Below, piece after piece: positions 1-7,925 of a stretch of DNA of 64,000 bases. The notes under the pieces were generated by a model. The model was not told the origin of the DNA and searched no databases. It saw only the letters and a program-made list of their open reading frames with translations. Both the position numbers and the translations under genes were made by a program. Numbering within the stretch: position 1 is the first letter of the stretch; each line of letters begins with the position of its first letter. Origin of the DNA: Rhizobium mayense (lineage in GTDB: Bacteria > Pseudomonadota > Alphaproteobacteria > Rhizobiales > Rhizobiaceae); contig NZ_JARFYM010000035.1 of the NCBI RefSeq assembly GCF_030272705.1, positions 1 through 64,000 of the forward strand, written 5' to 3'.

Positions 1-137
1 TGACTGCCCTCGAACGGCTTTGCATTAAAGGCCCCGGTTGGCCCATAGGTCTTTCGAAAGAACTCGGCGAGTTCGACATGTTCGGCGAGTTCCAACTCGC
101 TTTCCCAGCGCAATTTCCACTGCACGTCAGCGCGCAT
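1..137 (-). CDS. nodA: NodA N-acyltransferase, 5' end only (second nodA copy)
   Basis: Reading leftward from an ATG at 137, the frame encodes about 45 residues that match the start of NodA: it opens MRADVQWKLRWESELELAE, continues with HVELAEFFRKTYGPTG, and reaches NAKPFEGS at the window edge. The complete nodA at 51982 has the same landmarks (QVRWKLCWENELELADHVE, NAKPFEGS). NodA transfers the fatty acyl chain to the de-N-acetylated chitin oligosaccharide made by NodC and NodB. The gene runs off the left edge, so its 3' part and any nodBC partners cannot be seen. No convincing nod box lies within 600 bases upstream. The family call is secure; whether the gene is intact is unknown. Confidence 0.85.
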   Translation of the reverse strand, partial: MRADVQWKLRWESELELAEHVELAEFFRKTYGPTGAFNAKPFEGS

Positions 138-760
138 GCAAGACCTCTTATTTGCTGTCGACTGGAGTTCGGAGATATCGACCTTCGTCAAAGTTTATCG
201 CTCGAGTTTGCCGCAAGCAGCAATCCGAACGCGGCGTACCGGCCACCCAATCTTTTTGAAATTTCCCAGATCCGAGTGATCGGCATTGGTTCTCAATGTG
301 GCTCTCAAGGGGGATATTCGGTAACCGAAGCGCCATATCATGAGGCCAATCAAATCTGAAATGGCATTATTTCATGAATCGATGAACAGAGCTCATAGTG
401 CTCGGTTTCGGGTGGCTCCAGCAGATAAATGGGAACGAATATCTTGCGGATCTTTTTGAATTCCCCGCAAAGCCCGCTCGAACGTCAGCCGCAAACATCG
501 ATCATATGTCCATTTTCGGCCATTGGCCGCACTGCCGACCGGAGGATTTTCTTCGTCGGGGTTGAGCCTTCCCGAACCTCCGTCGTAAGCGACCGTTTTC
601 CTCTCGTGAAGGAATGCTGATTTTAATCAGCCATCTCTAATGAATTGACCAGTTGGAGTAAGCAGACATGGCTCTGCAAATGGGAAACGGAATCGCCGCA
701 CATGCGCGGGTTTGGTGGCGATTGGCAGCGATCAAGAGGACAATATCGTCGAACGGCGGA
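138..760. other. Intergenic region, no recognised gene
   Basis: This stretch between the divergent start of the partial nodA and the 3' end of aqpZ has only short open frames without good ribosome sites or recognisable products. I looked for a minus-strand nod box to serve nodA (the ATC-AAACAATC core) and did not find one. Confidence 0.5.
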
Positions 761-1516
761 TCAGAGGCGAGGTCGATAGTGGCGAGGCGCGTCAGCTCTA
801 CTTCGGTCTGCAAAGGTGGTGCCCTCACGCTTCGACGGGTTGCTCGTCGGTCGGAACGCGAGAATTCCACTGAGCTGAAGAAGGCCCGCCGCAATTGCAC
901 CGAGCATTGGCGCAAATATATAGAGCCAGAGCTGAGCGCGCGCGATCTCTCCCGCGAAGAGTGCCGGCCCGAGTGATCTTGCAGGGTTTACAGAAGCACC
1001 CGAAACCGTAATGCCGGCCAGATGGATTGCAATTAAGGTTAAACCGATCGCAAATCCTGCGAGAGTGCCTCCGCTATCCTCTGCCGTGCTTTTGAGAAAT
1101 ACAGTCACGAACAGAAACGAGGAGATGAACTCGAACAGGAACGCAGATTTCATCCCGTAGGCTCCCCAGCCGTTCTGAGCGAAACCTTCTGTGGCGATAT
1201 CGTAACCGCCGAGCTTGTCCGTAGCGATCAGGTAGAGCGTGCCTGCCGCCGCGATAGCCCCCGCGCTTTGCGCGAAGACATAAGCCACGAAATCCCATAG
1301 TCCAAATCGCCGCGAAACGAGAAAACCCAGGCTGACGGCCGGATTGAGATGAGCACCTGAAACTGGGCCAATCGTGTAAGCCATGGCCACCACGGTCAAC
1401 CCGAAGGCAAGAGCGACACCGAGCATGCCGACCTCCAGACGCATAAAAAGAAGTGTGCCGCAGCCGAAGAAAATGAGCGCAAAAGTTCCGAGGAATTCGC
1501 AAAAATATCTATTCAT
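761..1516 (-). CDS. aqpZ: Aquaporin Z-like water channel (MIP family)
   Basis: A 251-residue MIP-family channel with both asparagine-proline-alanine half-helices visible: AHLNPAVS (NPA at residues 58-60) and SVNPARS (177-179). Six hydrophobic membrane segments fit an inner-membrane water channel of the AqpZ type. I chose the ATG at 1516, preceded by GGAGTTAAAG, because the family begins just here (MNRYFCEFLGT); an in-frame start 27 bases upstream is less likely. The hydrophilic C-terminal tail (about 30 residues) is longer than usual. A -24/-12 sigma54 element at 1689-1703 and a NifA site at 1769-1784 lie upstream, so expression in fixing bacteroids is likely; a role in osmotic adjustment there is inference. 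Confidence 0.9.
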   Translation of the reverse strand: MNRYFCEFLGTFALIFFGCGTLLFMRLEVGMLGVALAFGLTVVAMAYTIGPVSGAHLNPAVSLGFLVSRRFGLWDFVAYVFAQSAGAIAAAGTLYLIATDKLGGYDIATEGFAQNGWGAYGMKSAFLFEFISSFLFVTVFLKSTAEDSGGTLAGFAIGLTLIAIHLAGITVSGASVNPARSLGPALFAGEIARAQLWLYIFAPMLGAIAAGLLQLSGILAFRPTSNPSKREGTTFADRSRADAPRHYRPRL

Positions 1517-1688
1517 CTTTAACTCCGTTGATTTCATCCCCACGGATACTTCGCTGCCAACTGCGTTTTCGACAGCTTCATCGAGCAGCGTTGGCCAGAA
1601 CCTTTTGAGACCTACAAAACCAATCGTCTGTGTAATAGGTGCGGAACAACATCAGAGCCTTTGCGCTCGCAGGTTTGTCATAAACCAC

Positions 1689-1703
1689 GCATATTTCGTG
1701 CCG
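1689..1703 (-). promoter_or_regulatory. Sigma54 -24/-12 promoter for aqpZ
   Basis: Read on the minus strand this is CGGCACGAAATATGC, against the RpoN consensus TGGCACG-N4-TTGC: the GG and GC dinucleotides have exact 10-base spacing. It lies about 170 bases upstream of the aqpZ ATG, and a NifA-type site sits about 75 bases further upstream. Confidence 0.7.
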
Positions 1704-1768
1704 AATGAAAAAAATCGTTGCGGAGCAAGGCGATCATTCAGATGGTCGCTCTATTCCATGTTTGAAAG

Positions 1769-1784
1769 TGTCGCGAATTCGACA
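1769..1784. promoter_or_regulatory. NifA upstream activator sequence shared by aqpZ and phasin
   Basis: TGTCGCGAATTCGACA is a perfect TGT-N10-ACA site whose centre is itself palindromic. It lies between two outward-facing -24/-12 elements, about 75 bases from that of aqpZ and about 103 bases from that of the phasin gene; both are usual distances for NifA. Confidence 0.75.
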
Positions 1785-1877
1785 ATAAATGACATGGCAG
1801 ACGCGAAAGTCTCCAGGCGTACCCCTTAAGCCGCGGAACGATAATCGAAAGGCACTTTTTTAGAGCGCCCACCCCGC

Positions 1878-1893
1878 TGGCATGAAGCTTGCT
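1878..1893 (+). promoter_or_regulatory. Sigma54 -24/-12 promoter for the phasin gene
   Basis: TGGCATGAAGCTTGCT matches TGGCACG-N4-TTGCW at all but one position with exact spacing. The predicted transcript starts near 1905, about 95 bases before the phasin ATG. Confidence 0.8.
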
Positions 1894-2000
1894 GATCCTC
1901 GCCACAAGGCAAACAGCAAGCGTCAAAATTCTCAAAGATCGTCGCTGCGCCTGCCGACATCAACAGGTCACAACCAATGTCAATGAGAAGGAAAATCGCA

Positions 2001-2456
2001 ATGACGAAGATTTCAGAAAGGTCCTTTGAAACCATCGAAAACTCAGCGTCGTCGGCTCCCAAGGTGGTCGATCAGTTCGGCGCGTCCGTAGAAAAGGGAA
2101 ACAAGCAGTTGACAGAAGCCTTTTTGAAGTTTGCGTCGAGCGCTGAAGAGACGCAGAAAATGCTTACCCCAATCTTGGAAACTACCAATCTGGTTGGCTA
2201 CGAATTAACGCTGAAGACGGTCGCTGCACTGCAGGCCAATACCGAAGCCGGCTTCTCGCACTTGCAAGCGTTGCTCGGCGCGAATTCGCCGTCGCAATTC
2301 TTTGAACTGCAGTCGACCTACCTCCGTAAGCGCGTTGACGCAAGCATCGAGCAGGCCAAGGAATTCCGCGCATTGGCAAACAAGGCGGTGGCGGAGATCT
2401 CAAAGCCGATCAAGGGTGCCTTTGACAAAGCTTTGACGGACCTCAAGGCGACCTAA
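2001..2456 (+). CDS. Phasin family protein (PHB granule-associated)
   Basis: This 151-residue protein has the amphipathic, glycine-poor helical composition of alpha-proteobacterial phasins, including the segment EETQKMLTPILETTNLVGYE and a C-terminal half ending in FKALANKAV-like and ISKPIKGAF motifs (here FRALANKAVAEISKPIKGAF). Phasins coat polyhydroxybutyrate granules in the cytoplasm. I chose the ATG at 2001 because AGAAGGAAAA precedes it at good distance; an in-frame start 24 bases earlier lacks this. The gene has its own sigma54 promoter and shares a NifA site with aqpZ. Carbon storage in bacteroids fits this control. Paralogues exist in most rhizobia, so no gene symbol is given. Confidence 0.85.
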   Translation: MTKISERSFETIENSASSAPKVVDQFGASVEKGNKQLTEAFLKFASSAEETQKMLTPILETTNLVGYELTLKTVAALQANTEAGFSHLQALLGANSPSQFFELQSTYLRKRVDASIEQAKEFRALANKAVAEISKPIKGAFDKALTDLKAT

Positions 2457-2975
2457 ATCAACTCCAGACTAACACACCGCCGATAGGAGTTGTTGGTGCA
2501 TGCCAATGCCTAATCAGAAACGTCGAGACGAATGGCAGGATTTCACCGATAGACGCATATGATCGAAGCTGCTTTTGACGGAGTTTGGGGATGATTCGAA
2601 TTTGTCGAAGGGCAATGGGGAATGATTGCTCTATTGCCTTGGCGAGGAAATTGACCGCGGTCGCAGCGGCGGCCTACTCGCCTTTTTCTTCAAACGATCT
2701 TCTGGACGACGTGCGGCCGGCAACCTCTATTTGGCCGGAAACCTATACCATGCCGACATTAGCAGCTAACGACGGCGCGCCCATGCTACCGGTCGCGGTA
2801 GCAAAATCTCACAATCGCGTCGAATTGTGGCAGGCGGCCATTGCCGTCCGCTTCGCTTGAGGGTTGCTCCGCCAGCTCAATCAACGCGGCTCGGCATCGC
2901 GGCGATACTTGAACGTTCGGAAGTTATTCCAATATCTTTCGCAGGATCACAGGTGGCGTGGAAAGGAGGAATCAG
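2457..2975. other. Intergenic region, no recognised gene
   Basis: About 520 bases between the phasin gene and the DUF982 gene. One open frame (2585-2860) has no family signature and a poor start, so I treat it as chance. A -24/-12 element with correct spacing was sought here and not found. Confidence 0.45.
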
Positions 2976-3293
2976 ATGCCGGTGAATGATGTTTCATGGA
3001 CTCGTCCGATCACGATCCGACTGCAGAGCGGTCTCGAGCGGACATTTGCAGGCGTTTACGACGCCCTGGATTTTCTCGAAAACGAATGGCCATTGCGCTT
3101 TGGCGAACGCCATCAGCGCGCGGTCAAAACCTGTCGCGGTGCCCTCAACGGCACCGTAGCCGCCGTCATCGCGCGAGAGGCATTCATGGATGCTTGCCTC
3201 GAAGCCGGCATGACGGCAGGCATGGCCCCGTTGAAGGTTAAGCAGAACACTCACCCGGCGCGAACCGCTCGGCTGGCTCTCATCCGGATCTGA
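2976..3293 (+). CDS. DUF982 family small protein
   Basis: The 105-residue product has the layout of DUF982, a family found mainly in Rhizobiales: a tryptophan near the start (DVSWTRPITI), a glycine-containing loop, a WP motif (NEWPLRFGERH), a conserved cysteine-alanine stretch (VKTCRGALNGTV) and a C-terminal helix with AREAFMDACLEAGM. The function of the family is not known; many rhizobial plasmids carry several copies. The ATG at 2976 follows AAAGGAGGAA closely. A short hairpin (3303-3309 with 3320-3326) follows the stop codon and may end the transcript. Confidence 0.75.
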   Translation: MPVNDVSWTRPITIRLQSGLERTFAGVYDALDFLENEWPLRFGERHQRAVKTCRGALNGTVAAVIAREAFMDACLEAGMTAGMAPLKVKQNTHPARTARLALIRI

Positions 3294-3302
3294 CATTTAT
3301 TG

Positions 3303-3332
3303 GTCCCGCTTCACTAGATGCGGGACTTGCGC
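3303..3332 (+). terminator. Weak hairpin after the DUF982 gene
   Basis: GTCCCGC pairs with GCGGGAC across a 10-base loop, followed by TTGCGCTTT rather than a clean T run. It is a possible but weak rho-independent terminator. Confidence 0.35.
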
Positions 3333-3430
3333 TTTCAAGGCCAATCCAGATCGCCCCTTTTGTCGAGGACCCGATCGAAGGTTGATCCATTGTCCGTTTA
3401 GTCGACCTTAGGAATGACGTCGCGTTGATC

Positions 3431-3739
3431 CTATTGCGAACGAGCAAAGTGTGAATGAGCTCGCTGGTCGAGCAGCTTCACATAGCGCAGACGCATCTCC
3501 TTCATGTCGATCTCGCCTTCGATCCACAACTCAACGAGCGCGACGAATTCGGAGTCGTCGTCGATCGGCGTTCCACGAGCACGCGCGCGGGCAATTGCAC
3601 GTTCCGCAATGGATCGTCGTGACTGGATGATACCATGCCCCCCGGATCGAACTAAGCGCCCCCGCGATAGCAATTCGATCGAGCAGCCGCCACTTGAAAA
3701 CCGATACGCCAGACCATACTTGCCGATTATCGCCCGCAT
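3431..3739 (-). CDS. Hypothetical protein, 102 residues
   Basis: An open frame whose C-terminal half reads like a real, charged helical protein (FVALVELWIEGEIDMKEMRL). I do not recognise a named domain. The N-terminal part is less convincing and the true start may be internal, for example near the RRSIAERAIARARARG stretch. It lies by itself between the DUF982 gene and the ROK regulator, separated from the latter by a strong hairpin. An overlapping plus-strand frame (3504-3854) has weaker composition and is probably its shadow. Confidence 0.45.
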   Translation of the reverse strand: MRAIIGKYGLAYRFSSGGCSIELLSRGRLVRSGGHGIIQSRRSIAERAIARARARGTPIDDDSEFVALVELWIEGEIDMKEMRLRYVKLLDQRAHSHFARSQ

Positions 3740-3797
3740 CGATGGCTTCCTGCTCGATGATCGTTCATTTGGCGTTCGAGGCTGTCCGGGTTGGAAA

Positions 3798-3840
3798 GAG
3801 AGGGCGCTCCCTGAGAAGGTCGAGCGCCCTCTCTTGTTTT
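3798..3840. terminator. Strong hairpin terminator between ROK gene and small gene
   Basis: GAGAGGGCGCTC (3798-3809) pairs perfectly with GAGCGCCCTCTC (3822-3833) over a 12-base loop and is followed on the plus strand by TTGTTTT. On the minus strand it is followed by TTTCC. It probably ends the leftward ROK transcript and may act both ways. Confidence 0.7.
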
Positions 3841-3915
3841 GGCCCCACCGATAATTGAAACGACAATGGCTTAACCGTCAGGATCGGCCGCTCCGGCCCC
3901 AGCGATCGTATCATG

Positions 3916-5172
3916 CTAGATGACGAGCTTGAGGTGGCTGGACAAGACCAAGCCAGCTGCCCCTCGCAATGCGGTGTGACCTTCGCCAATACCATTCACC
4001 GTGATGGAAATTTCCTGGTTCGGCCGCTTCCTGACCAGGCGCTCGACATGCTGCCTGACGCGCTCGGCTGCGTCTACGCCGCCGCCTGCGATATCGCCGT
4101 GCAGGACATAGGAATTGAGCGACAGGGTCTGTTGCAAGTTAAGAATCCCGAACGCCACGTTTCGTGTATAGCGGTCCAGCAGACCGTCCGCAGCCTCCGA
4201 CCCCTCGGCGGCCCCTTTAACGAGGCGAGCGCAGGTGACAGTCTCGGGATTTTCCATGCCTTGTCGAGCCGCTTCGCGCCGCAACCAGGGCAGAGCGGCG
4301 ACGGTTTCCCAACATCCGTGCTTGCCGCAATTGCAGAGTTCTCCATCGATCTGGACCACCGTATGGCCAAGTTCGCCTCCGGAGCCAGCAAGCCCCCGAT
4401 AGACGCGTCCGTCGATGTAGAACGCGCCGCCCAATACTTCGCCGGTATAAATGGCTGCGAATGTCTGCTGGCCTCGTCCCGGCCCGAACCACCGGTCGCC
4501 AACGAGCAGCGCGCGCGGATGGTGATCGATGACGACAGGGAGTGAAAAATGCTTCTGCAGGATGTCGACCAGAGGAAGGCCGGTCAGAACGGGCGCGAGA
4601 TTGACAGCAAGGATCACGCCATTATCGCTGTCGATCATGCCTCCCGAGGCTATGCCAATCCCGAAGGGCGCCTGATGGGCTTGTGCGAGCGTCACGGATA
4701 AGGTGTCCTTTATGATGGTCAGGAACATATCCCTGTCCCCATGCGGATCGAATTCCGCCTTTGTCAGCGCTTTGATTTCGCCGCTGAGGGTCACGAGACA
4801 TGTCTGGATCCGGCCTGGCAGGAGGAGCACGGCGCCGAGCATCGGGGCTTCCGGATTGAAATAGATCGGACGTGCCGGCTTGCCGCCCTTGAAGTCGGAG
4901 GGCACCGCATCGCCTTCGACAAGCAGGCCCTCTTCGATCATCGGCTGGACGATGCCGGTAATGGTCGTCCGGTTGACGCCGGCCAAACGGGCGAGCTCCG
5001 CACGGCTTTTGGGACCATTGTCGTACAACGCCTGCAGCACCCGGCCGCGATTGATCTCGCCGAGAGTGGACTGGGAAACGAGCGTTACATTGCCACCTTC
5101 GCCAGCCAGCGCTTCCTTGGTGGAAGCACTGCGTTGCCCCAGCGAATAGGATGGCTGATTTCCGAACTTCAA
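3916..5172 (-). CDS. ROK-family transcriptional repressor of the adjacent ABC importer
   Basis: A 418-residue ROK protein with an N-terminal winged helix (about residues 37-90: RVLQALYDNGPKSRAELARL) and a C-terminal sugar-kinase-like fold. The ROK zinc motif is visible as CNCGKHGCWE preceded by GGELGHTVV. It is divergent from the ABC operon, the usual place for a local repressor that senses the transported sugar. The start is TTG at 5172 with GGAG upstream. A palindrome in the shared upstream region (5323-5341) is a good candidate operator. A close paralogue at 16217 shares long stretches (ALLVGDRWFG-GRGQ, GHTIVQ, CGRRGCWET), which suggests that both read the same or related signals. Confidence 0.88.
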   Translation of the reverse strand: MKFGNQPSYSLGQRSASTKEALAGEGGNVTLVSQSTLGEINRGRVLQALYDNGPKSRAELARLAGVNRTTITGIVQPMIEEGLLVEGDAVPSDFKGGKPARPIYFNPEAPMLGAVLLLPGRIQTCLVTLSGEIKALTKAEFDPHGDRDMFLTIIKDTLSVTLAQAHQAPFGIGIASGGMIDSDNGVILAVNLAPVLTGLPLVDILQKHFSLPVVIDHHPRALLVGDRWFGPGRGQQTFAAIYTGEVLGGAFYIDGRVYRGLAGSGGELGHTVVQIDGELCNCGKHGCWETVAALPWLRREAARQGMENPETVTCARLVKGAAEGSEAADGLLDRYTRNVAFGILNLQQTLSLNSYVLHGDIAGGGVDAAERVRQHVERLVRKRPNQEISITVNGIGEGHTALRGAAGLVLSSHLKLVI

Positions 5173-5306
5173 TTTCTATCTCCGATTTGGCAGCCGTCTT
5201 TCTAGCCCCTGAGCGCTTGCTCGGCCAGATGGCGCTTGCCTGCGTCGCACAGAACAACCAGATCGATGGCTGGCCAGGCTAGCTCGAGGAATCCCTGTGA
5301 CGACTT

Positions 5307-5341
5307 CTTGACAGTAACATAAGTTTGTGCGAAGTACAAAC
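5307..5341 (+). promoter_or_regulatory. Promoter with overlapping palindromic operator for the ABC operon
   Basis: CTTGACA (5307-5313) is a good -35 element; 17 bases later GAAGTA may be the -10. Overlapping the -10 is an inverted repeat, GTTTGT (5323-5328), 7-base spacer, ACAAAC (5336-5341). A repressor bound there would block polymerase, and the divergent ROK protein is the likely binder. The assignment is inference from position and symmetry. Confidence 0.5.
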
Positions 5342-5450
5342 AAACTGATGATAGCGGCAGATCGAGGGGCAACAATCGAAATCGAGCTCGGCGCCAACAG
5401 GCTTCCCGGCATCGAGTGAGGTTGGATTACGAGCAACTGAGGAGGCATAC

Positions 5451-6917
5451 ATGACATTCGATATCGGAAATATGTCGCGCCGGAACATGCTGAAGTCAGC
5501 ATCGGTCGCGGCTCTCTTGGCATCAAGTGCAGGCTCACTTGTCGCGCCGCGGCGTGCGTCTGCCCAAGACGCCAAGACCGTGCGCGTTCTGTCGGTCGAA
5601 GATCCGTTCTTCTTCTCGATGAAAGCGATGATCCCGGAATTCGAGAAGGAAACGGGCATCAAGGTTGAACTCGAAAGCCTTTCCTACGACGCGCTGCAGA
5701 CGCGCCTGGTCTCCGCCTTCGTCGCAAAGACCTCGGATGCCGACGTGATTGCCGTCGACCAGATGTGGCTTGGCCAGTATCTCGACAACGGCTGGATCAT
5801 TTCTCTCAACGACTACATCGCCAAGGACAGCGACATCGACCTCGCCGACTTCATCCCGGAGGTCCTCTATTCGTCGAACATGTGGCGCGGGCAGATCGCA
5901 ACGCTGCCGGTGGCGGCTTACGCGCAAGGGGTGATGTACCGCAAGGATATCTTCGAGAGCTTCGGCATCGCCGCACCGCCGACCAAGGCCGCCGAAGACT
6001 GGACCTGGACGAAGTATATCGAGACGCTGAAGGCGCTCGAAGGCAAGTCGTTCGACGGCAAGCCGCTCTTCCCGACGGTGATTTGCGGATCGCAGCCGTC
6101 GCCGATTACGCACATGTTTACCCAGCTTTCGGCGAGCCACGGCGCGAGCTGGTTCAAGTCCTTCCCCGGCGCGCCCTGGGATTTCTCGCCGCAGCTCACC
6201 GGCCCGGCCTGGGCAAAGTCGGTCGATGTCTACCGGCAGCTCTATAAGCTCTCGCCGCCCGAAGCGATCAACTACGTCTGGTTCGATGCCGGCACCCGCT
6301 TCGCCAAGGGCGATATCGGCATGTTCTACTGGTGGACGCCGTATTTCTATCTGGTGAAGAATTCCGGCTACATGACGGGCAAGAAATCCGATGTCATCAA
6401 CAAATACGCGACCGCCGCACTTCCGAAGGCCGAAGGAGTCTCTCAGAAGGTGAGCCTCGGTGGCTGGAGCCTCGGTGTTCCCTCCAGTTCCGACCGGCAG
6501 GACAACGGCTATGCCTTCATCAAATGGGCGACGTCGAAGGCGACGCAGAAGAAGATGGCCGAGTGGCCGGACCTCAATTTCCAGTTCTCGGATTTTGCCC
6601 GCAAGTCGCTCTACGAGGACGCCGACGTCAAGAAGATCTATCCCTACCTCGATGTCCAGTACGACATGATGAAGCAGGGCAACGGCAAGATCACGCGTCC
6701 GCCGGTTCCCGGCTACACCGCCGTCGAAAGTGTGCTCGGCCTCACGCTCAACCAGCTTCTGACCGGCAACGAAGATCCGAAGACGGCGCTCGAGCGCACG
6801 AACAGCCTGTTCGAAAGCATCCTCAAGGGCAATCTGATGATCCCGTATCAGAAGGAAAGCTATGCCGACACGCTCGATGGCGCCAAGGCCCTGATCGGCA
6901 AGCTCGGCAAGGCGTAA
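5451..6917 (+). CDS. ABC sugar importer, periplasmic substrate-binding protein
   Basis: A 488-residue family-1 (MalE/UgpB-type) solute-binding protein. The N-terminus has a twin-arginine signal (MSRRNMLKSASVAALLASSA, residues 8-27) ending in RRASA before the mature TVRVLSVEDP, so export by Tat is likely. The body has binding-protein signatures such as FEKETGIKVELESLSYD and DVIAVDQMWLGQYLDNGWI. The ATG at 5451 follows GAGGAGGCAT. It is the first gene of an operon of binding protein, two permeases, dehydrogenase and ATPase. A GC-rich hairpin after the stop (6933-6960) probably keeps its mRNA abundant relative to the permeases. The substrate is unknown; a sugar or sugar derivative fits the family. 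Confidence 0.9.
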   Translation: MTFDIGNMSRRNMLKSASVAALLASSAGSLVAPRRASAQDAKTVRVLSVEDPFFFSMKAMIPEFEKETGIKVELESLSYDALQTRLVSAFVAKTSDADVIAVDQMWLGQYLDNGWIISLNDYIAKDSDIDLADFIPEVLYSSNMWRGQIATLPVAAYAQGVMYRKDIFESFGIAAPPTKAAEDWTWTKYIETLKALEGKSFDGKPLFPTVICGSQPSPITHMFTQLSASHGASWFKSFPGAPWDFSPQLTGPAWAKSVDVYRQLYKLSPPEAINYVWFDAGTRFAKGDIGMFYWWTPYFYLVKNSGYMTGKKSDVINKYATAALPKAEGVSQKVSLGGWSLGVPSSSDRQDNGYAFIKWATSKATQKKMAEWPDLNFQFSDFARKSLYEDADVKKIYPYLDVQYDMMKQGNGKITRPPVPGYTAVESVLGLTLNQLLTGNEDPKTALERTNSLFESILKGNLMIPYQKESYADTLDGAKALIGKLGKA

Positions 6918-6932
6918 TAGAATTCTCCTCGG

Positions 6933-6960
6933 GCCGGCGCGTGCAAAGGTTCGCGCCGGC
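6933..6960 (+). repeat. Intercistronic hairpin after the binding-protein gene
   Basis: GCCGGCGCG (6933-6941) pairs perfectly with CGCGCCGGC (6952-6960) over a 10-base loop with no T run. Such structures often protect the upstream binding-protein message and lower permease output. Confidence 0.6.
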
Positions 6961-6994
6961 TGAGAACCGAGTGAAGAAGAACTGGACTTCGACA

Positions 6995-7924
6995 ATGCAC
7001 GCTACCACCCTTCGCTCACTGCCAACGCTTGCGCCCGTCCGGCGCGGCTTCGTCCGGCGCCACCTCCCATACTTCCTGATCGCGCCTTCGGTGATCATGC
7101 TGCTCGCGCTGATCGCCTATCCGCTGCTCTTTGCGCTGAAGTCGAGCTTCTATTTCTGGAACCTGCAGGTCGGCCCACAGCCACTGGCCTTCGTCGGCTT
7201 CGACAATTACGTCCAGGCGCTGAACGCCTTCGATTTTCGCGCGGCCCTGACCAACACGCTGATCCTGTCGATTCTGGGCACGGCAATCGAGTTCGCGCTC
7301 GGACTGGCGATTGCGCTCGTCCTGCTCAAAGCGCTGCCCGGCATGAATGTCGTGCGGGCACTTCTGATCCTGCCGACAACGATCGCGCCGATTGTCGTCG
7401 GCTTCCTGTTCCGCTATCTCTACGATCCGGGCGGCGGCCTTGTGACCTGGGTGCTGCAGTCGCTCGCGCTGCCGGTGCCGGCAGAGGGTATTCTCGGCTC
7501 GCCGTCGACCGCCCTTGCCGCAATCCTCTTCGTTGATATCTGGCAGTGGACGCCCTTCTTTGCCATCGTGCTCTACGCAAGCCTGCTTGCCGTTCCCGAC
7601 GAGATCATCGAAGCCGCCAGGCTCGATCGGGCGTCGGCCTGGACGATCCTGATGCGCATCAAGCTGCCGCTCATCCGGCGCACCGCGATCATCATCGTCA
7701 TGCTGCGCTTCATGCAGATCTTCAACACATTCGACACGGTGCTGGTGCTGACCCGTGGCGGGCCGGGGACGTCGACGCGCACGCTCGGTTATTCGCTCTA
7801 CGAGCAGGGGCTCGTCAATTTCAATGTCGGGCTCGTCAGCGCTCAGACCTGGATCGCGGTGCTGATCGTCAACATCATCGTCGCCCTCTACGTCTTCTTC
7901 GCCTTCCGCAATGAGGAGTGGTGA
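6995..7924 (+). CDS. ABC sugar importer, inner-membrane permease (MalF-like)
   Basis: A 309-residue permease with six predicted membrane helices, the first being YFLIAPSVIMLLALIAYPLLF. The cytoplasmic EAA loop that contacts the ATPase reads EAARLDRASAWTILMRIKLP. I chose the ATG at 6995 because it starts a normal-length MalF-type subunit (MHATTLRSLPTLAPVRRGF); the frame stays open far upstream inside the binding-protein gene, but that part is antisense-like in composition. The gene is followed after one base by the second permease. Together they form the transmembrane pore. Confidence 0.88.
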   Translation: MHATTLRSLPTLAPVRRGFVRRHLPYFLIAPSVIMLLALIAYPLLFALKSSFYFWNLQVGPQPLAFVGFDNYVQALNAFDFRAALTNTLILSILGTAIEFALGLAIALVLLKALPGMNVVRALLILPTTIAPIVVGFLFRYLYDPGGGLVTWVLQSLALPVPAEGILGSPSTALAAILFVDIWQWTPFFAIVLYASLLAVPDEIIEAARLDRASAWTILMRIKLPLIRRTAIIIVMLRFMQIFNTFDTVLVLTRGGPGTSTRTLGYSLYEQGLVNFNVGLVSAQTWIAVLIVNIIVALYVFFAFRNEEW

Positions 7925-7925
7925 C

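Noticed and set aside
5535..6995. A 486-codon open frame on the minus strand opposite the sugar-binding protein
   Set aside because: It is rich in Arg, Glu, Asp and His in the way GC-rich antisense frames are, matches no family, and lies entirely opposite a clear gene.
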